Below, one piece after another: positions 24,427 through 38,400 of a DNA stretch of 64,000 nt. The stretch covers positions 65,977,040 to 66,041,039 of the forward strand of contig OZ025242.1 of NCBI GenBank assembly GCA_964019155.1, given 5' to 3'. The first letter of the stretch is position 1. The number at the start of each line of letters is the position of its first letter. The notes under the pieces were generated by a model. The model was not told where the DNA came from. It did not search any database and saw nothing but the letters and a program-made list of their open reading frames with translations. This stretch comes from Osedax fenrisi (taxonomy: Eukaryota > Annelida > Polychaeta > Sabellida > Siboglinidae). A program made the translations under genes and the position numbers.

Positions 24427-26777
24427 CTTCTCTGCCTTTTGGCTAAGATCGAGGTGTATATTATTAATGATAATAAGAATATTTATTTTCTCAGTGTTTT
24501 GACTAATGTGAAATTATAAAGTTTCCTCTCTGCCTTTTGGCTAATATCGAGGTATATATTATTAATCATAATAAGAATATTTATTTTATCGGCGTCGAGG
24601 CAAAGATAATCGTATAATGTTTCCTCTCTGACTTTTGGCTAAGATCGAGGTGTATATTATTAATGATAATAAGAATATTTATTTTCTCAGTGTTTTGACT
24701 AATGTGAAATTATAAAGTTTCCTCTCTGCCTTTTGGCTAAGATCGAGGTATATATTATTAATCATAATAAGAATATTTATTGTATCGGCGTCGAGGCAAA
24801 GATAAACGTTTAATGTTTACTCTCTGCCTTTTGGCTAAGATCGAGGTATATATTATTAATGATAATAAGAATATTTATTTTCTCAGTGTTTTGACTAATG
24901 TGAAATTATAAAGTTTTCTCTCTGCCTTTTGGCTAAGATCGAGGTATATATTATTAATCATAATAAGAATATTTATTGTATCGGCGTCGAGGCAAAGATA
25001 AACGTTTAATGTTTACTCTCTGCCTTTTGGCTAAGATCGAGGTATATATTATTAATGATAATAAGAATATTTATTTTCTCAGTGTTTTGACTAATGTGAA
25101 ATTATAAAGTTTCCTCTCTGCCTTTTGGCTAAGATCGAGGTGTATATGATAAATCATAATAAGAATACTTATTTTATCGGCGTAGAGGCAAAGATAAACG
25201 TATAATGTTTCCTCTCTGCCTTTTGGCTAAGATCGAGTTGTATATGATTAATGATAATAAGAATATTTATTTTATCGGCGTCGAGGCAAAGATAAACGTA
25301 TAATGTTTCCTCTCTGACTTTTGGCTAAGATCGAGGTGTATATTATTAATGATAATAAGAATATTTATTTTATCGGATTCGAGGCAAAGATAAACGTATA
25401 ATTTTTCTTCTCTGCCTTTTGGCTAAGATCGAGGTGTATATTATTAATCATAATAAGAATATTTATTTTCTCAGTATTTTGACTAATGTGAAATTATAAA
25501 GTTTTCTCTCTGCCTTTTGGCTAAGATCGAGGTATATATTATTAATCATAATAAGAATATTTATTTTATCGGCGTCGAGGCAAAGATAAACGTATACTGT
25601 TTCCTCTCTGACTTTTGGCTAAGATCGAGTTGTATATGATTAATGATAATAAGGATATTTATTTTCTCGGTGTTTTTACTAATGTGTAATTATAAAGTTT
25701 CCTCTCTGCCTTTTGGCTAAGATCGAGATATCTATTATTAATGATAATAAGAATATTTATTTTATCGGCGTCGAGGCAAAGATAAACGTATAATGTTTCC
25801 TCTCTGCCTTTTGGCTAAGATCAAGGTGTATATGATTAATTATAATACAATATTTATTTTCTCGGTATTTTGACTAATGTGAAATTATAAAATTTCCTCT
25901 CTGCCTTTTGGCTAAGATCGAGGTATATATTATTAATGATAATAAGAATATTTATTTTATCGGCGTCGAGGTAAAGATAAACGTATAATATTTCTTCTCT
26001 GCATTTTGGCTAAGATCGAGGTGTATATGATTAATTATAATAAGAATATTTATTTTATCGGTGTTATGACTAATATGAAATTATAATGTTTCCTCTCTGC
26101 CTTTTGGCTAAGATCGAGGTGTATATGATAAATCATAATAAGAATACTTATTTTATCGGTGTTTTTACTAATGTGAAATTATAAAGTTTCCTATCTGCCT
26201 TTTGGCTAAGATCGAGGTGTATATGATTATTCATAAAAAGAATATTTACTTTATCGTCGTCGAGGCAAAGATAAATATACAATGTTGCTTTTATGCCTTT
26301 TGGCTAAGATCGAGGTGTATATTATTAATGATAATAAGAATATTTATTTTCTCAGTGTTTTGGCTAATGTGAAATTATAAAGTTTCCTCTCTGCCTTTTG
26401 GCTAAGATCGAGGTATATATTATTAATCATAATAAGAATATTTATTTTATCGGCGTCGAGGCAAAGATAAACGTATAATGTTTCCTCTCTGACTTTTGGC
26501 TAAGATCGAGGTGTATATTATTAATGATAATAAGAATATTTATTTTCTCGGTGTTATGACTAATATGAAATTATAATGTTTCCTCTCTGCTTTTTGGCTA
26601 AGATCGAGGTGTATATGATTATTCATAAAAAGAATATTTACTTTATCGTCGTCGAGGCAAAGATAAATATACAATGTTGCTTTTCTGCCTTTTGGCTAAG
26701 ATCGAGGTGTATATTATTAATGATAATAAGAATATTTATTTTCTCAGTGTTTTGACTAATGTGAAATTATAAAGTTT

Positions 26778-26875
26778 CCTCTCTGCCTTTTGGCTAAGAT
26801 CGAGGTATATATTATTAATCATAATAAGAATATTTATTTTATCGGCGTCGAGGCAAAGATAAACGTATAATGTTT
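26778..26875 (+). repeat. Representative class B monomer
   Basis: This 98-bp unit represents class B. It has the U2-like core near its start, then gaggtatatattattaatca, the shared aataagaatatttatttt block, and the class B 3' third atcggcgtcgaggcaaagat followed by aaacgtataatgttt. GC is about 32%, with five CpG sites. Common sub-variants are atcggattcgaggc, atcgtcgtcgaggc, atcggcgtagaggc, atcggcgttgaggc and a form ending aaatatacaatgttgctttt. The -ttg- and -tca- forms of gcgtcgag look like CpG transitions. Together with 26876-26973 it forms one B-A dimer. Confidence 0.9.
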
Positions 26876-26973
26876 CCTCTCTGACTCTTGGCTAAGATCG
26901 AGGTGTATATTATTAATGATAATAAGAATATTTATTTTCTCAGTGTTTTGACTAATGTGAAATTATAAAGTTT
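26778..26973 (+). repeat. 196-bp B-A dimer unit
   Basis: Two adjacent monomers with linked differences form a dimer. The first has gccttttggc, gtatatattattaatcat and the class B end. The second has a gac... start, gtgtatattattaatgat and the class A end with ataaagttt. The same linked pattern repeats through about 22200-22700, 26300-28000 and 30300-30850, and in parts of 14450-15150, 17000-17600 and 51480-52000. Linkage of three separate variable sites within each monomer shows that the amplification unit there was the dimer. In other regions the alternation is broken by runs of A or B. Confidence 0.8.
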
Positions 26974-27083
26974 CCTCTCTGCCTTTTGGCTAAGATCGAG
27001 GTATATATTATTAATCATAATAAGAATATTTATTTTATCGGCCTCGAGGCAAAGATAAACGTATAATGTTTCCTCTCTGACTT

Positions 27084-29170
27084 TTGGCTAAGATCGAGGT
27101 GTATATTATTAATGATAATAAGAATATTTATTTTCTCAGTGTTTTGGCTAATGTGAAATTATAAAGTTTCCTCTCTGCCTTTTGGCTAAGATCGAGGTAT
27201 ATATTATTAATCATAATAAGAATATTTATTTTATCGGCGTCGAGGCAAAGATAAACGTATAATGTTTCCTCTCTGACTTTTGGCTAAGATCGAGGTGTAT
27301 ATTATTAATGATAATAAGAATATTTATTTTCTCGGTGTTATGACTAATATGAAATTATAATGTTTCCTCTCTGCTTTTTGGCTAAGATCGAGGTGTATAT
27401 GATTATTCATAAAAAGAATATTTACTTTATCGTCGTCGAGGCAAAGATAAATATACAATGTTGCTTTTCTGCCTTTTGGCTAAGATCGAGGTGTATATTA
27501 TTAATGATAATAAGAATATTTATTTTCTCAGTGTTTTGACTAATGTGAAATTATAAAGTTTCCTCTCTGCCTTTTGGCTAAGATCGAGGTATATATTATT
27601 AATCATAATAAGAATATTTATTTTATCGGCGTCGAGGCAAAGATAAACGTATAATGTTTCCTCTCTGACTTTTGGCTAAGATCGAGGTGTATATTATTAA
27701 TGATAATAAGAATATTTATTTTCTCAGTGTTTTGACTAATGTGAAATTATAAAGTTTCCTCTCTGCCTTTTGGCTAAGATCGAGGTATATATTATTAATC
27801 ATAATAAGAATATTTATTTTATCGGCCTCGAGGCAAAGATAAACGTATAATGTTTCCTCTCTGACTTTTGGCTAAGATCGAGGTGTATATTATTAATGAT
27901 AATAAGAATATTTATTTTCTCAGTGTTTTGACTAATGTGAAATTATAAAGTTTCCTCTCTGCCTTTTGGCTAAGATCGAGGTATATATTATTAATGATAA
28001 TAAGAATATTTATGTTATCGGCGTCGAGGCAAAGATAAACGTATAATGTTTCTTCTCTGCCATTTGGCTAAGATCGAGGTGTATATGATTAATGATAATA
28101 AGAATATTTATTTTATCGGCGTAGATGCAAAGATAAACGTATAATGTTTCCTCTCTGCCTTTTGGCTAAGATCGAGTTGTATATGATTAATGCTAATAAG
28201 AATATTTATTTTCACGGTATTGTGACTAATGTGAATGTATAATGTTTCCTCTCTGCCTTTTGGCTAAGATCGAGGTGTATATGATTAATTATAATAAGAA
28301 TATTTATTTTCTCGGTGTTGTGACTAATATGAAATTATAATGTTTCCTCTCTGCCTTTTGGCTAAGATCGAGGTGTATATGATAAATCATAATAAGAATA
28401 CTTATTTTATCGGCGTAGAGGCAAAGATAAACGTATATTGTTTCCTCTCTGCCTTTTGGCTAAGATCGAGGTGTATATGATAAATCAAAATAAGAATAAT
28501 GATTTTATCGGCGTAGATGCAAAGATAAACGTATAATGTTTCCTCTCTGCCTTTTGGCTAAGATCGAGTTGTATATGATTAATGATAATAAGAATATTTA
28601 TTTTCTCGGTATTGTGACTAATGTGAATGTATAATGTTTCCTCTCTGCCTTTTGGCTAAGATCGAGGTGTATATGATTAATTATAATAAGAATATTTATT
28701 TTCTCGGTGTTATGACTAATATGAAATTATAATGTTTCCTCTCTGCCTTTTGGCTAAGATCGAGGTGTATATGATAAATCATAATAAGAATACTTATTTT
28801 ATCGGCGTAGAGGCAAAGATAAACGTATAATGTTTCCTCTCTGCCTTTTGGCTAAGATCGAGTTGTATATGATTAATGATAATAAGAATATGTATTTTCT
28901 CGGTGTTGTGACTAATGTGAATGTATAATGTTTCCTCTCTGCCTTTTGGCTAAGATCGAGGTGTATATGATTAATTATAATAAGAATATTTATTTTCTCG
29001 GTGTTATGACTAATATGAAATTATAATGTTTCCTCTCTGCCTTTTGGCTAAGATCGAGGTGTATATGATTATTCATAAAAAGAATAATTATTTTATCGTC
29101 GTCGAGGCAAAGATAAACGTATAATGTTTCCTCTCTGCCTTTTGGCTAAGATCGAGGTGTATATGATTAT
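27084..29170 (+). repeat. Copy of 21792-23880 (offset 5292)
   Basis: The block repeats 21792-23880 at an offset of 5292 bp, exactly 54 monomers. Markers are gttttggctaatg (21853 and 27145) and taatgctaataag (22900 and 28192). It ends with a doubled gattattcataaaaagaat monomer, both with aataattatttt, where the parent has one of each type. It then jumps near 29240 to sequence matching 25615 onward. Confidence 0.75.
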
Positions 29171-29419
29171 TCATAAAAAGAATAATTATTTTATCGTCGT
29201 CGAGGCAAAGATAAACGTATAATGTTTCCTCTCTGCCTTTTGGCTAAGATCGAGTTGTATATGATTAATGATAATAAGGATATTTATTTTCTCGGTGTTT
29301 TTACTAATGTGTAATTATAAAGTTTCCTCTCTGCCTTTTGGCTAAGATCGAGATATCTATTATTAATGATAATAAGAATATTTATTTTATCGGCGTCGAG
29401 GCAAAGATAAACGTATAAT

Positions 29420-32400
29420 GTTTCCTCTCTGCCTTTTGGCTAAGATCAAGGTGTATATGATTAATTATAATACAATATTTATTTTCTCGGTATTTTGACT
29501 AATGTGAAATTATAAAATTTCCTCTCTGCCTTTTGGCTAAGATCGAGGTATATATTATTAATGATAATAAGAATATTTATTTTATCGGCGTCGAGGTAAA
29601 GATAAACGTATAATATTTCTTCTCTGCATTTTGGCTAAGATCGAGGTGTATATGATTAATTATAATAAGAATATTTATTTTATCGGTGTTATGACTAATA
29701 TGAAATTATAATGTTTCCTCTCTGCCTTTTGGCTAAGATCGAGGTGTATATGATAAATCATAATAAGAATACTTATTTTATCGGTGTTTTTACTAATGTG
29801 AAATTATAAAGTTTCCTATCTGCCTTTTGGCTAAGATCGAGGTGTATATGATTATTCATAAAAAGAATATTTACTTTATCGTCGTCGAGGCAAAGATAAA
29901 TATACAATGTTGCTTTTCTGCCTTTTGGCTAAGATCGAGGTGTATATTATTAATGATAATAAGAATATTTATTTTCTCAGTATTTTGGCTAATGTGAAAT
30001 TATAAAGTTTCCTCTCTGCCTTTTGGCTAAGATCGAGGTATATATTATTAATCATAATAAGAATATTTATTTTATCGGCGTCGAGGCAAAGATAAACGTA
30101 TAATGTTTCCTCTCTGACTTTTGGCTAAGATCGAGGTGTATATTATTAATGATAATAAGAATATTTATTTTCTCGGTGTTATGACTAATATGAAATTATA
30201 ATGTTTCCTCTCTGCTTTTTGGCTAAGATCGAGGTGTATATGATTATTCATAAAAAGAATATTTACTTTATCGTCGTCGAGGCAAAGATAAATATACAAT
30301 GTTGCTTTTCTGCCTTTTGGCTAAGATCGAGGTGTATATTATTAATGATAATAAGAATATTTATTTTCTCAGTGTTTTGACTAATGTGAAATTATAAAGT
30401 TTCCTCTCTGCCTTTTGGCTAAGATCGAGGTATATATTATTAATCATAATAAGAATATTTATTTTATCGGCGTCGAGGCAAAGATAAACGTATAATGTTT
30501 CCTCTCTGACTTTTGGCTAAGATCGAGGTGTATATTATTAATGATAATAAGAATATTTATTTTCTCAGTGTTTTGACTAATGTGAAATTATAAAGTTTCC
30601 TCTCTGCCTTTTGGCTAAGATCGAGGTATATATTATTAATCATAATAAGAATATTTATTTTATCGGCCTCGAGGCAAAGATAAACGTATAATGTTTCCTC
30701 TCTGACTTTTGGCTAAGATCGAGGTGTATATTATTAATGATAATAAGAATATTTATTTTCTCAGTGTTTTGACTAATGTGAAATTATAAAGTTTCCTCTC
30801 TGCCTTTTGGCTAAGATCGAGGTATATATTATTAATGATAATAAGAATATTTATGTTATCGGCGTCGAGGCAAAGATAAACGTATAATGTTTCTTCTCTG
30901 CCATTTGGCTAAGATCGAGGTGTATATGATTAATGATAATAAGAATATTTATTTTATCGGCGTAGATGCAAAGATAAACGTATAATGTTTCCTCTCTGCC
31001 TTTTGGCTAAGATCGAGTTGTATATGATTAATGCTAATAAGAATATTTATTTTCACGGTATTGTGACTAATGTGAATGTATAATGTTTCCTCTCTGCCTT
31101 TTGGCTAAGATCGAGGTGTATATGATTAATTATAATAAGAATATTTATTTTCTCGGTGTTGTGACTAATATGAAATTATAATGTTTCCTCTCTGCCTTTT
31201 GGCTAAGATCGAGGTGTATATGATAAATCATAATAAGAATACTTATTTTATCGGCGTAGAGGCAAAGATAAACGTATATTGTTTCCTCTCTGCCTTTTGG
31301 CTAAGATCGAGGTGTATATGATAAATCAAAATAAGAATAATGATTTTATCGGCGTAGATGCAAAGATAAACGTATAATGTTTCCTCTCTGCCTTTTGGCT
31401 AAGATCGAGTTGTATATGATTAATGATAATAAGAATATTTATTTTCTCGGTATTGTGACTAATGTGAATGTATAATGTTTCCTCTCTGCCTTTTGGCTAA
31501 GATCGAGGTGTATATGATTAATTATAATAAGAATATTTATTTTCTCGGTGTTATGACTAATATGAAATTATAATGTTTCCTCTCTGCCTTTTGGCTAAGA
31601 TCGAGGTGTATATGATAAATCATAATAAGAATACTTATTTTATCGGCGTAGAGGCAAAGATAAACGTATAATGTTTCCTCTCTGCCTTTTGGCTAAGATC
31701 GAGTTGTATATGATTAATGATAATAAGAATATGTATTTTCTCGGTGTTGTGACTAATGTGAATGTATAATGTTTCCTCTCTGCCTTTTGGCTAAGATCGA
31801 GGTGTATATGATTAATTATAATAAGAATATTTATTTTCTCGGTGTTATGACTAATATGAAATTATAATGTTTCCTCTCTGCCTTTTGGCTAAGATCGAGG
31901 TGTATATGATTATTCATAAAAAGAATAATTATTTTATCGTCGTCGAGGCAAAGATAAACGTATAATGTTTCCTCTCTGCCTTTTGGCTAAGATCGAGGTG
32001 TATATGATTATTCATAAAAAGAATATTTATTTTATCGTCGTCGAGGCAAAGATAAATGTATAATGTTTCCTCTCTGACTTTTGGCTAAGATCAGGGTGTC
32101 TATGATTAATTATAATAAGAATATTTATTTTCTCGGTGTTATGACTAATATGAACGTATAATGTTTCCTCTCTGACTTTTGGCTAAGATCCAGGTGTATA
32201 TGATTAATTATAATAAGAATATTTATTTTATCGGCGTTGAGGCAAAGATAAACGTATAATGTTTACTCTCTGACTTTTGGCTAAGATCGAGTTATATATT
32301 ATTAATGATAATAAGAATATTTATTGTATCGGCGTCGAGGCAAAGATAAACGTTTAATGTTTACTCTCTGCCTTTTGGCTAAGATCGAGGTATATATAAT

Positions 32401-35400
32401 TAATGATAATAAGAATATTTATTTTTATCGGATTCGAGGCAAAGATAAACGTATAATGTTTCCTCTCTGACTTTTGGTTAAGATCGAGGTGTATATTATT
32501 AATGATAATAAGAATATTTATTTTCTCAGTGTTTTGACTAATGTGAAATTATAAAGTTTCCTCTCTGCCTTTTGGCTAAGATCGAGGTATATATTATTAA
32601 TCATAATAAGAATATTTATTGTATCGGCGTCGAGGCAAAGATAAACGTTTAATGTTTACTCTCTGCCTTTTGGCTAAGATCGAGGTATATATTATTAATG
32701 ATAATAAGAATATTTATTTTCTCAGTGTTTTGACTAATGTGAAATTATAAAGTTTTCTCTCTGCCTTTTGGCTAAGATCGAGGTATATATTATTAATCAT
32801 AATAAGAATATTTATTGTATCGGCGTCGAGGCAAAGATAAACGTTTAATGTTTACTCTCTGCCTTTTGGCTAAGATCGAGGTATATATTATTAATGATAA
32901 TAAGAATATTTATTTTCTCAGTGTTTTGACTAATGTGAAATTATAAAGTTTCCTCTCTGCCTTTTGGCTAAGATCGAGGTGTATATGATAAATCATAATA
33001 AGAATACTTATTTTATCGGCGTAGAGGCAAAGATAAACGTATAATGTTTCCTCTCTGCCTTTTGGCTAAGATCGAGTTGTATATGATTAATGATAATAAG
33101 AATATTTATTTTATCGGCGTCGAGGCAAAGATAAACGTATAATGTTTCCTCTCTGACTTTTGGCTAAGATCGAGGTGTATATTATTAATGATAATAAGAA
33201 TATTTATTTTATCGGATTCGAGGCAAAGATAAACGTATAATTTTTCTTCTCTGCCTTTTGGCTAAGATCGAGGTGTATATTATTAATCATAATAAGAATA
33301 TTTATTTTCTCAGTATTTTGACTAATGTGAAATTATAAAGTTTTCTCTCTGCCTTTTGGCTAAGATCGAGGTATATATTATTAATCATAATAAGAATATT
33401 TATTTTATCGGCGTCGAGGCAAAGATAAACGTATACTGTTTCCTCTCTGACTTTTAGCTAAGATCGAGTTGTATATGATTAATGATAATAAGGATATTTA
33501 TTTTCTCGGTGTTTTTACTAATGTGTAATTATAAAGTTTCCTCTCTGCCTTTTGGCTAAGATCGAGATATCTATTATTAATGATAATAAGAATATTTATT
33601 TTATCGGATTCGAGGCAAAGATAAACGTATAATGTTTCTTCTCTGCCTTTTGGCTAAGATCGAGGTGTATATTATTAATGATAATAAGAATATTTATTTT
33701 CTCGGTATTTTGACTAATGTGAAATTATAAAGTTTCCTCTCTGCCTTTTGGCTAATATCGAGGTATATATTATTAATGATAATAAGAATATTTATTTTCT
33801 CAGTGTTTTGACTAATGTGACATTATAAAGTTTCCTCTCTGCCTTTTGGCTAAGATCGAGGTGTATATGATAAATCATAATAAGAATACTTATTTTATCG
33901 GCGTAGAGGCAAAGATAAACGTATAATGTTTCCTCTCTGCCTTTTGGCTAAGATCGAGTTGTATATGATTAATGATAATAAGAATATTTATTTTATCGGC
34001 GTCGAGGCAAAGATAAACGTATAATGTTTCCTCTCTGATTTTTGGCTAAGATCGAGGTGTATATTATTAATGATAATAAGAATATTTATTTTATCGGATT
34101 CGAGGCAAAGATAAACGTATAATGTTTCTTCTCTGCCTTTTGTCTAAGATCGAGGTGTATATTATTAATCATAATAAGAATATTTATTTTCTCAGTGTTT
34201 TGACTAATGTGAAATTATAAAGTTTTCTCTCTGCCTTTTGGCTAAGATCGAGGTATATATTATTAATCAGAATAAGAATATTTATTATATCGGCGTCGAG
34301 GCAAAGATAAACGTTTAATGTTTACTCTCTGCCTTTTGGCTAAGATCGAGGTATATATTATTAATGATAATAAGAATATTTATTTTCTCAGTGTTTTGAC
34401 TAATGTGAAATTATAAAGTTTCCTCTCTGCCTTTTGGCTAAGATCCAGGTGTATATGATTAATTATAATAAGAATATTTATTTTATCGGCGTTGAGGCAA
34501 AGATAAACGTATAATGTTTACTCTCTGACTTTTGGCTAAGATCGAGGTATATATTATTAATGATAATAAGAATATTTATTTTCTCAGTGTTTTGACTAAT
34601 GTGACATTATAAAGTTTCCTCTCTGCCTTTTGGCTAAGATCGAGGTGTATATGATAAATCATAATAAGAATACTTATTTTATCGGCGTAGAGGCAAAAAT
34701 AAACGTATAATGTTTCCTCTCTGCCTTTTGGCTAAGATCGAATTGTATATGATTAATGATAATAAGAATATTTATTTTATCGGCGTCGAGGCAAAGATAA
34801 ACGTATAATGTTTCCTCTCTGCCTTTTGGCTAAGATCGAGGTGTATATTATTAATGATAATAAGAATATTTATTTTATCGGATTCGAGGCAAAGATAAAC
34901 GTATAATTTTTCTTCTCTGCCTTTTGGCTAAGATCGAGGTGTATATTATTAATCATAATAAGAATATTTATTTTCTCAGTATTTTGACTAATGTGAAATT
35001 ATAAAGTTTTCTCTCTGCCTTTTGGCTAAGATCGAGGTATATATTATTAATCATAATAAGAATATTTATTTTATCGGCGTCGAGGCAAATATAAACGTAT
35101 ACTGTTTCCTCTCTGACTTTTGGCTAAGATCGAGTTGTATATGATTAATGATAATAAGGATATTTATTTTCTCGGTGTTTTTACTAATGTGTAATTATAA
35201 AGTTTCCTCTCTGCCTTTTGGCTAAGATCGAGATATCTATTATTAATGATAATAAGAATATTTATTTTATCGGATTCGAGGCAAAGATAAACGTATAATG
35301 TTTCTTCTCTGCCTTTTGGCTAAGATCGAGGTGTATATTATTAATGATAATAAGAATATTTATTTTCTCGGTATTTTGACTAATGTGAAATTATAAAGTT

Positions 35401-38400
35401 TCCTCTCTGCCTTTTGGCTAATATCGAGGTATATATTATTAATGATAATAAGAATATTTATTTTATCGGCGTAGAGGCAAAGATAAACGTATAATGTTTC
35501 CTCTCTGCCTTTTGGCTAAGATCGAGTTGTATATGATTAATGATAATAAGAATATTTATTTTATCGGCGTCGAGGCAAAGATAAACGTATAATATTTCCT
35601 CTCTGATTTTTGGCTAAGATCGAGGTGTATATTATTAATGATAATAAGAATATTTATTTTATCGGATTCGAGGCAAAGATAAACGTATAATGTTTCCTCT
35701 CTGCCTTTTGGCTAAGATCGAGTTATATATTATTAATGATAATAAGAATATTTATTTTCTCAGTGTTTTGACTAATGTGACATTATAAAGTTTCCTCTCT
35801 GCCTTTTGGCTAAGATCGAGGTGTATATGATAAATCATAATAAGAATACTTATTTTATCGGCGTAGAGGCAAAGATAAACGTATAATGTTTCCTCTCTGC
35901 CTTTTGGCTAAGATCGAGTTGTATATGATTAATGATAATAAGAATATTTATTTTATCGGCGTCGAGGCAAAGATAAACGTATAATGTTTCCTCTCTGATT
36001 TTTGGCTAAGATCGAGGTGTATATTATTAATGATAATAAGAATATTTATTTTATCGGATTCGAGGCAAAGATAAACGTATAATGTTTCTTCTCTGCCTTT
36101 TGGCTAAGATCGAGGTGTATATTATTAATCATAATAAGAATATTTATTTTCTCAGTGTTTTGACTAATGTGAAATTATAAAGTTTTCTCTCTGCCTTTTG
36201 GCTAAGATCGAGGTATATATTATTAATCAGAATAAGAATATTTATTATATCGGCGTCAAGGCAAAGATAAACGTATAATGTTTCCTCTCTGACTTTTGGC
36301 TAAGATCGAGGTGTATATTATTAATGATAATAAGAATATTTATTTTCTCAGTGTTTTGACTAATGTGAAATTATAAAGTTTCCTCTCTGCCTTTTGGCTA
36401 AGATCGAGGTATATATTATTAATCATAATAAGACTATTTATTTTATCGGCGTCGAGGCAAAGATAAACGTATAATGTTTACTCTCTGACTTTTGGCTAAG
36501 ATCGAGGTGTATATTATTAATGATAATAAGAATATTTATTTTCTCGGTATTTTGACTAATGTGAATGTATAATGTTTCCTCTCTGCCTTTTGGCTAAGAT
36601 CGAGGTGTATATGATTAATTATAATAAGAATATATATTTTCTCGGTATTATGACTAATATGAAATTATAATGTTTCCTCTCTGCCTTTTGGCTAAGATCG
36701 AGGTGTATATGATTAATTATAATAAGAATATATATTTTCTCGGTATTATGACTAATATGAAATTATAATGTTTCCTATCTGTCTTTTGGCTAAGATCGAG
36801 GTGTATATGATTATTCATAAAAATAATATTTATTTTATCGTCGTCGAGGCAAAGATAAACGTATAATGTTTCCTCTCTGCCTTTTGGCTAAGATCAAGGT
36901 GTATATGATTAATTATAATAAGAATATTTATATTCTCGGTGTTATGACTAATATGAAATTATAATGTATCCTCTCTGCCTTTTGGCTAATATCGAGGTGT
37001 ATATGATTATTCATAAAAAGAATATATATTTTATCGTCGTCGAGGCAAAGATAAATATACAATGTTACTTTTCTGCCTTTTGGCTAAGATCGAGATGTAT
37101 ATGATTAATTATAATAAGAATATTTATTTTATCGGCGTCGAGGCAAAGATAAATGTATAAAGTTTCCTCTCTGCCTTTTGGCAAAGATCGAGGTATATAT
37201 AATTAATGATAATAAGAATATTTATTTTTATCGGATTCGAGGCAAAGATAAACGTATAATGTTTCTTCTCTGCCTTTTGGCTAAGATCGAGGTGTATATT
37301 ATTAATGATAATAAGAATATTTATTTTCTCAGTGTTTTGACTAATGTGAAATTATAAAGTTTCCTCTCTGCCTTTTGGCTAAGATCGAGGTATATATTAT
37401 TAATCATAATAAGAATATTTATTTTATCGGCGTCGAGGCAAAGATAAACGTATAATGTTTCCTCTCTGACTTTTGGCTAAGATCGAGGTGTATATTATTA
37501 ATGATAATAAGAATATTTATTTTCTCAGTGTTTTGACTAATGTGAAATTATAAAGTTTCCTCTCTGCCTTTTGGCTAAGATCGAGGTATATATTATTAAT
37601 CATAATAAGAATATTTATTGTATCGGCGTCGAGGCAAAGATAAACGTTTAATATTTACTCTCTGCCTTTTGGCTAAGATCGAGGTATATATTATTAATCA
37701 TAATAAGAATATTTATTTTCTCAGTGTTTTGACTAATGTGAAATTATAAAGTTTCCTCTCTGCCTTTTGGCTAAGATCCAGGTGTATATGATTAATTATA
37801 ATAAGAATATTTATTTTATCGGCGTTGAGGCAAAGATAAACGTATAATGTTTACTCTCTGACTTTTGGCTAAGATCGAGGTATATATTATTAATGATAAT
37901 AAGAATATTTATTTTCTCAGTGTTTTGACTAATGTGACATTATAAAGTTTCCTCTCTGCCTTTTGGCTAAGATCGAGGTGTATATGATAAATCATAATAA
38001 GAATACTTATTTTATCGGCGTAGAGGCAAAGATAAACGTATAATGTTTCCTCTCTGCCTTTTGGCTAAGATCGAATTGTATATGATTAATGATAATAAGA
38101 ATATTTATTTTATCGGCGTCGAGGCAAAGATAAACGTATAATGTTTCCTCTCTGACTTTTGGCTAAGATCGAGGTGTATATTATTAATGATAATAAGAAT
38201 ATTTATTTTATCGGATTCGAGACAAAGATAAACGTATAATGTTTCTTCTCTGCCTTTTGGCTAAGATCGAGGTGTATATTATTAATCATAATAAGAATAT
38301 TTATTTTCTCAGTGTTTTGACTAATGTGAAATTATAAAGTTTTCTCTCTGCCTTTTGGCTAAGATCGAGGTATATATTATTAATCATAATAAGAATATTT

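Larger units (their letters stand above)
19800..26590 (+). repeat. Segmental duplication D2, copy b
   Basis: Second copy of 12440-19030, with one extra dimer in the 21800-22700 run. It breaks off near 26590, where it reads ctctctgctttttggc while copy a reads ctctctgccttttggc and turns to a gataaatcat monomer. Point differences from copy a include ggctaaggtcgagg near 21111 and ggctaatatcgagg near 24538. Confidence 0.8.
26300..27867 (+). repeat. 8-monomer tandem duplication
   Basis: Segments 26300-27083 and 27084-27867 are adjacent copies at an offset of 784 bp (8 x 98). The rare gttttggctaatg variant marks both (26361 and 27145), as does the run gctttttggc, tttactttatcgtcg and aaatatacaatgttgc. 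The corresponding interval in the 29.4-kb and 50.6-kb copies has the 8 monomers only once: marker distance is 1560 bp there against 2344 bp here. One visible difference is gactcttggc near 26883. Confidence 0.82.

Noticed and set aside
26830..26860. CENP-B box in the class B CpG-rich segment
   Set aside because: The fixed bases NTTCGNNNNANNCGGGN are not met on either strand by atcggcgtcgaggc or atcggattcgaggc.
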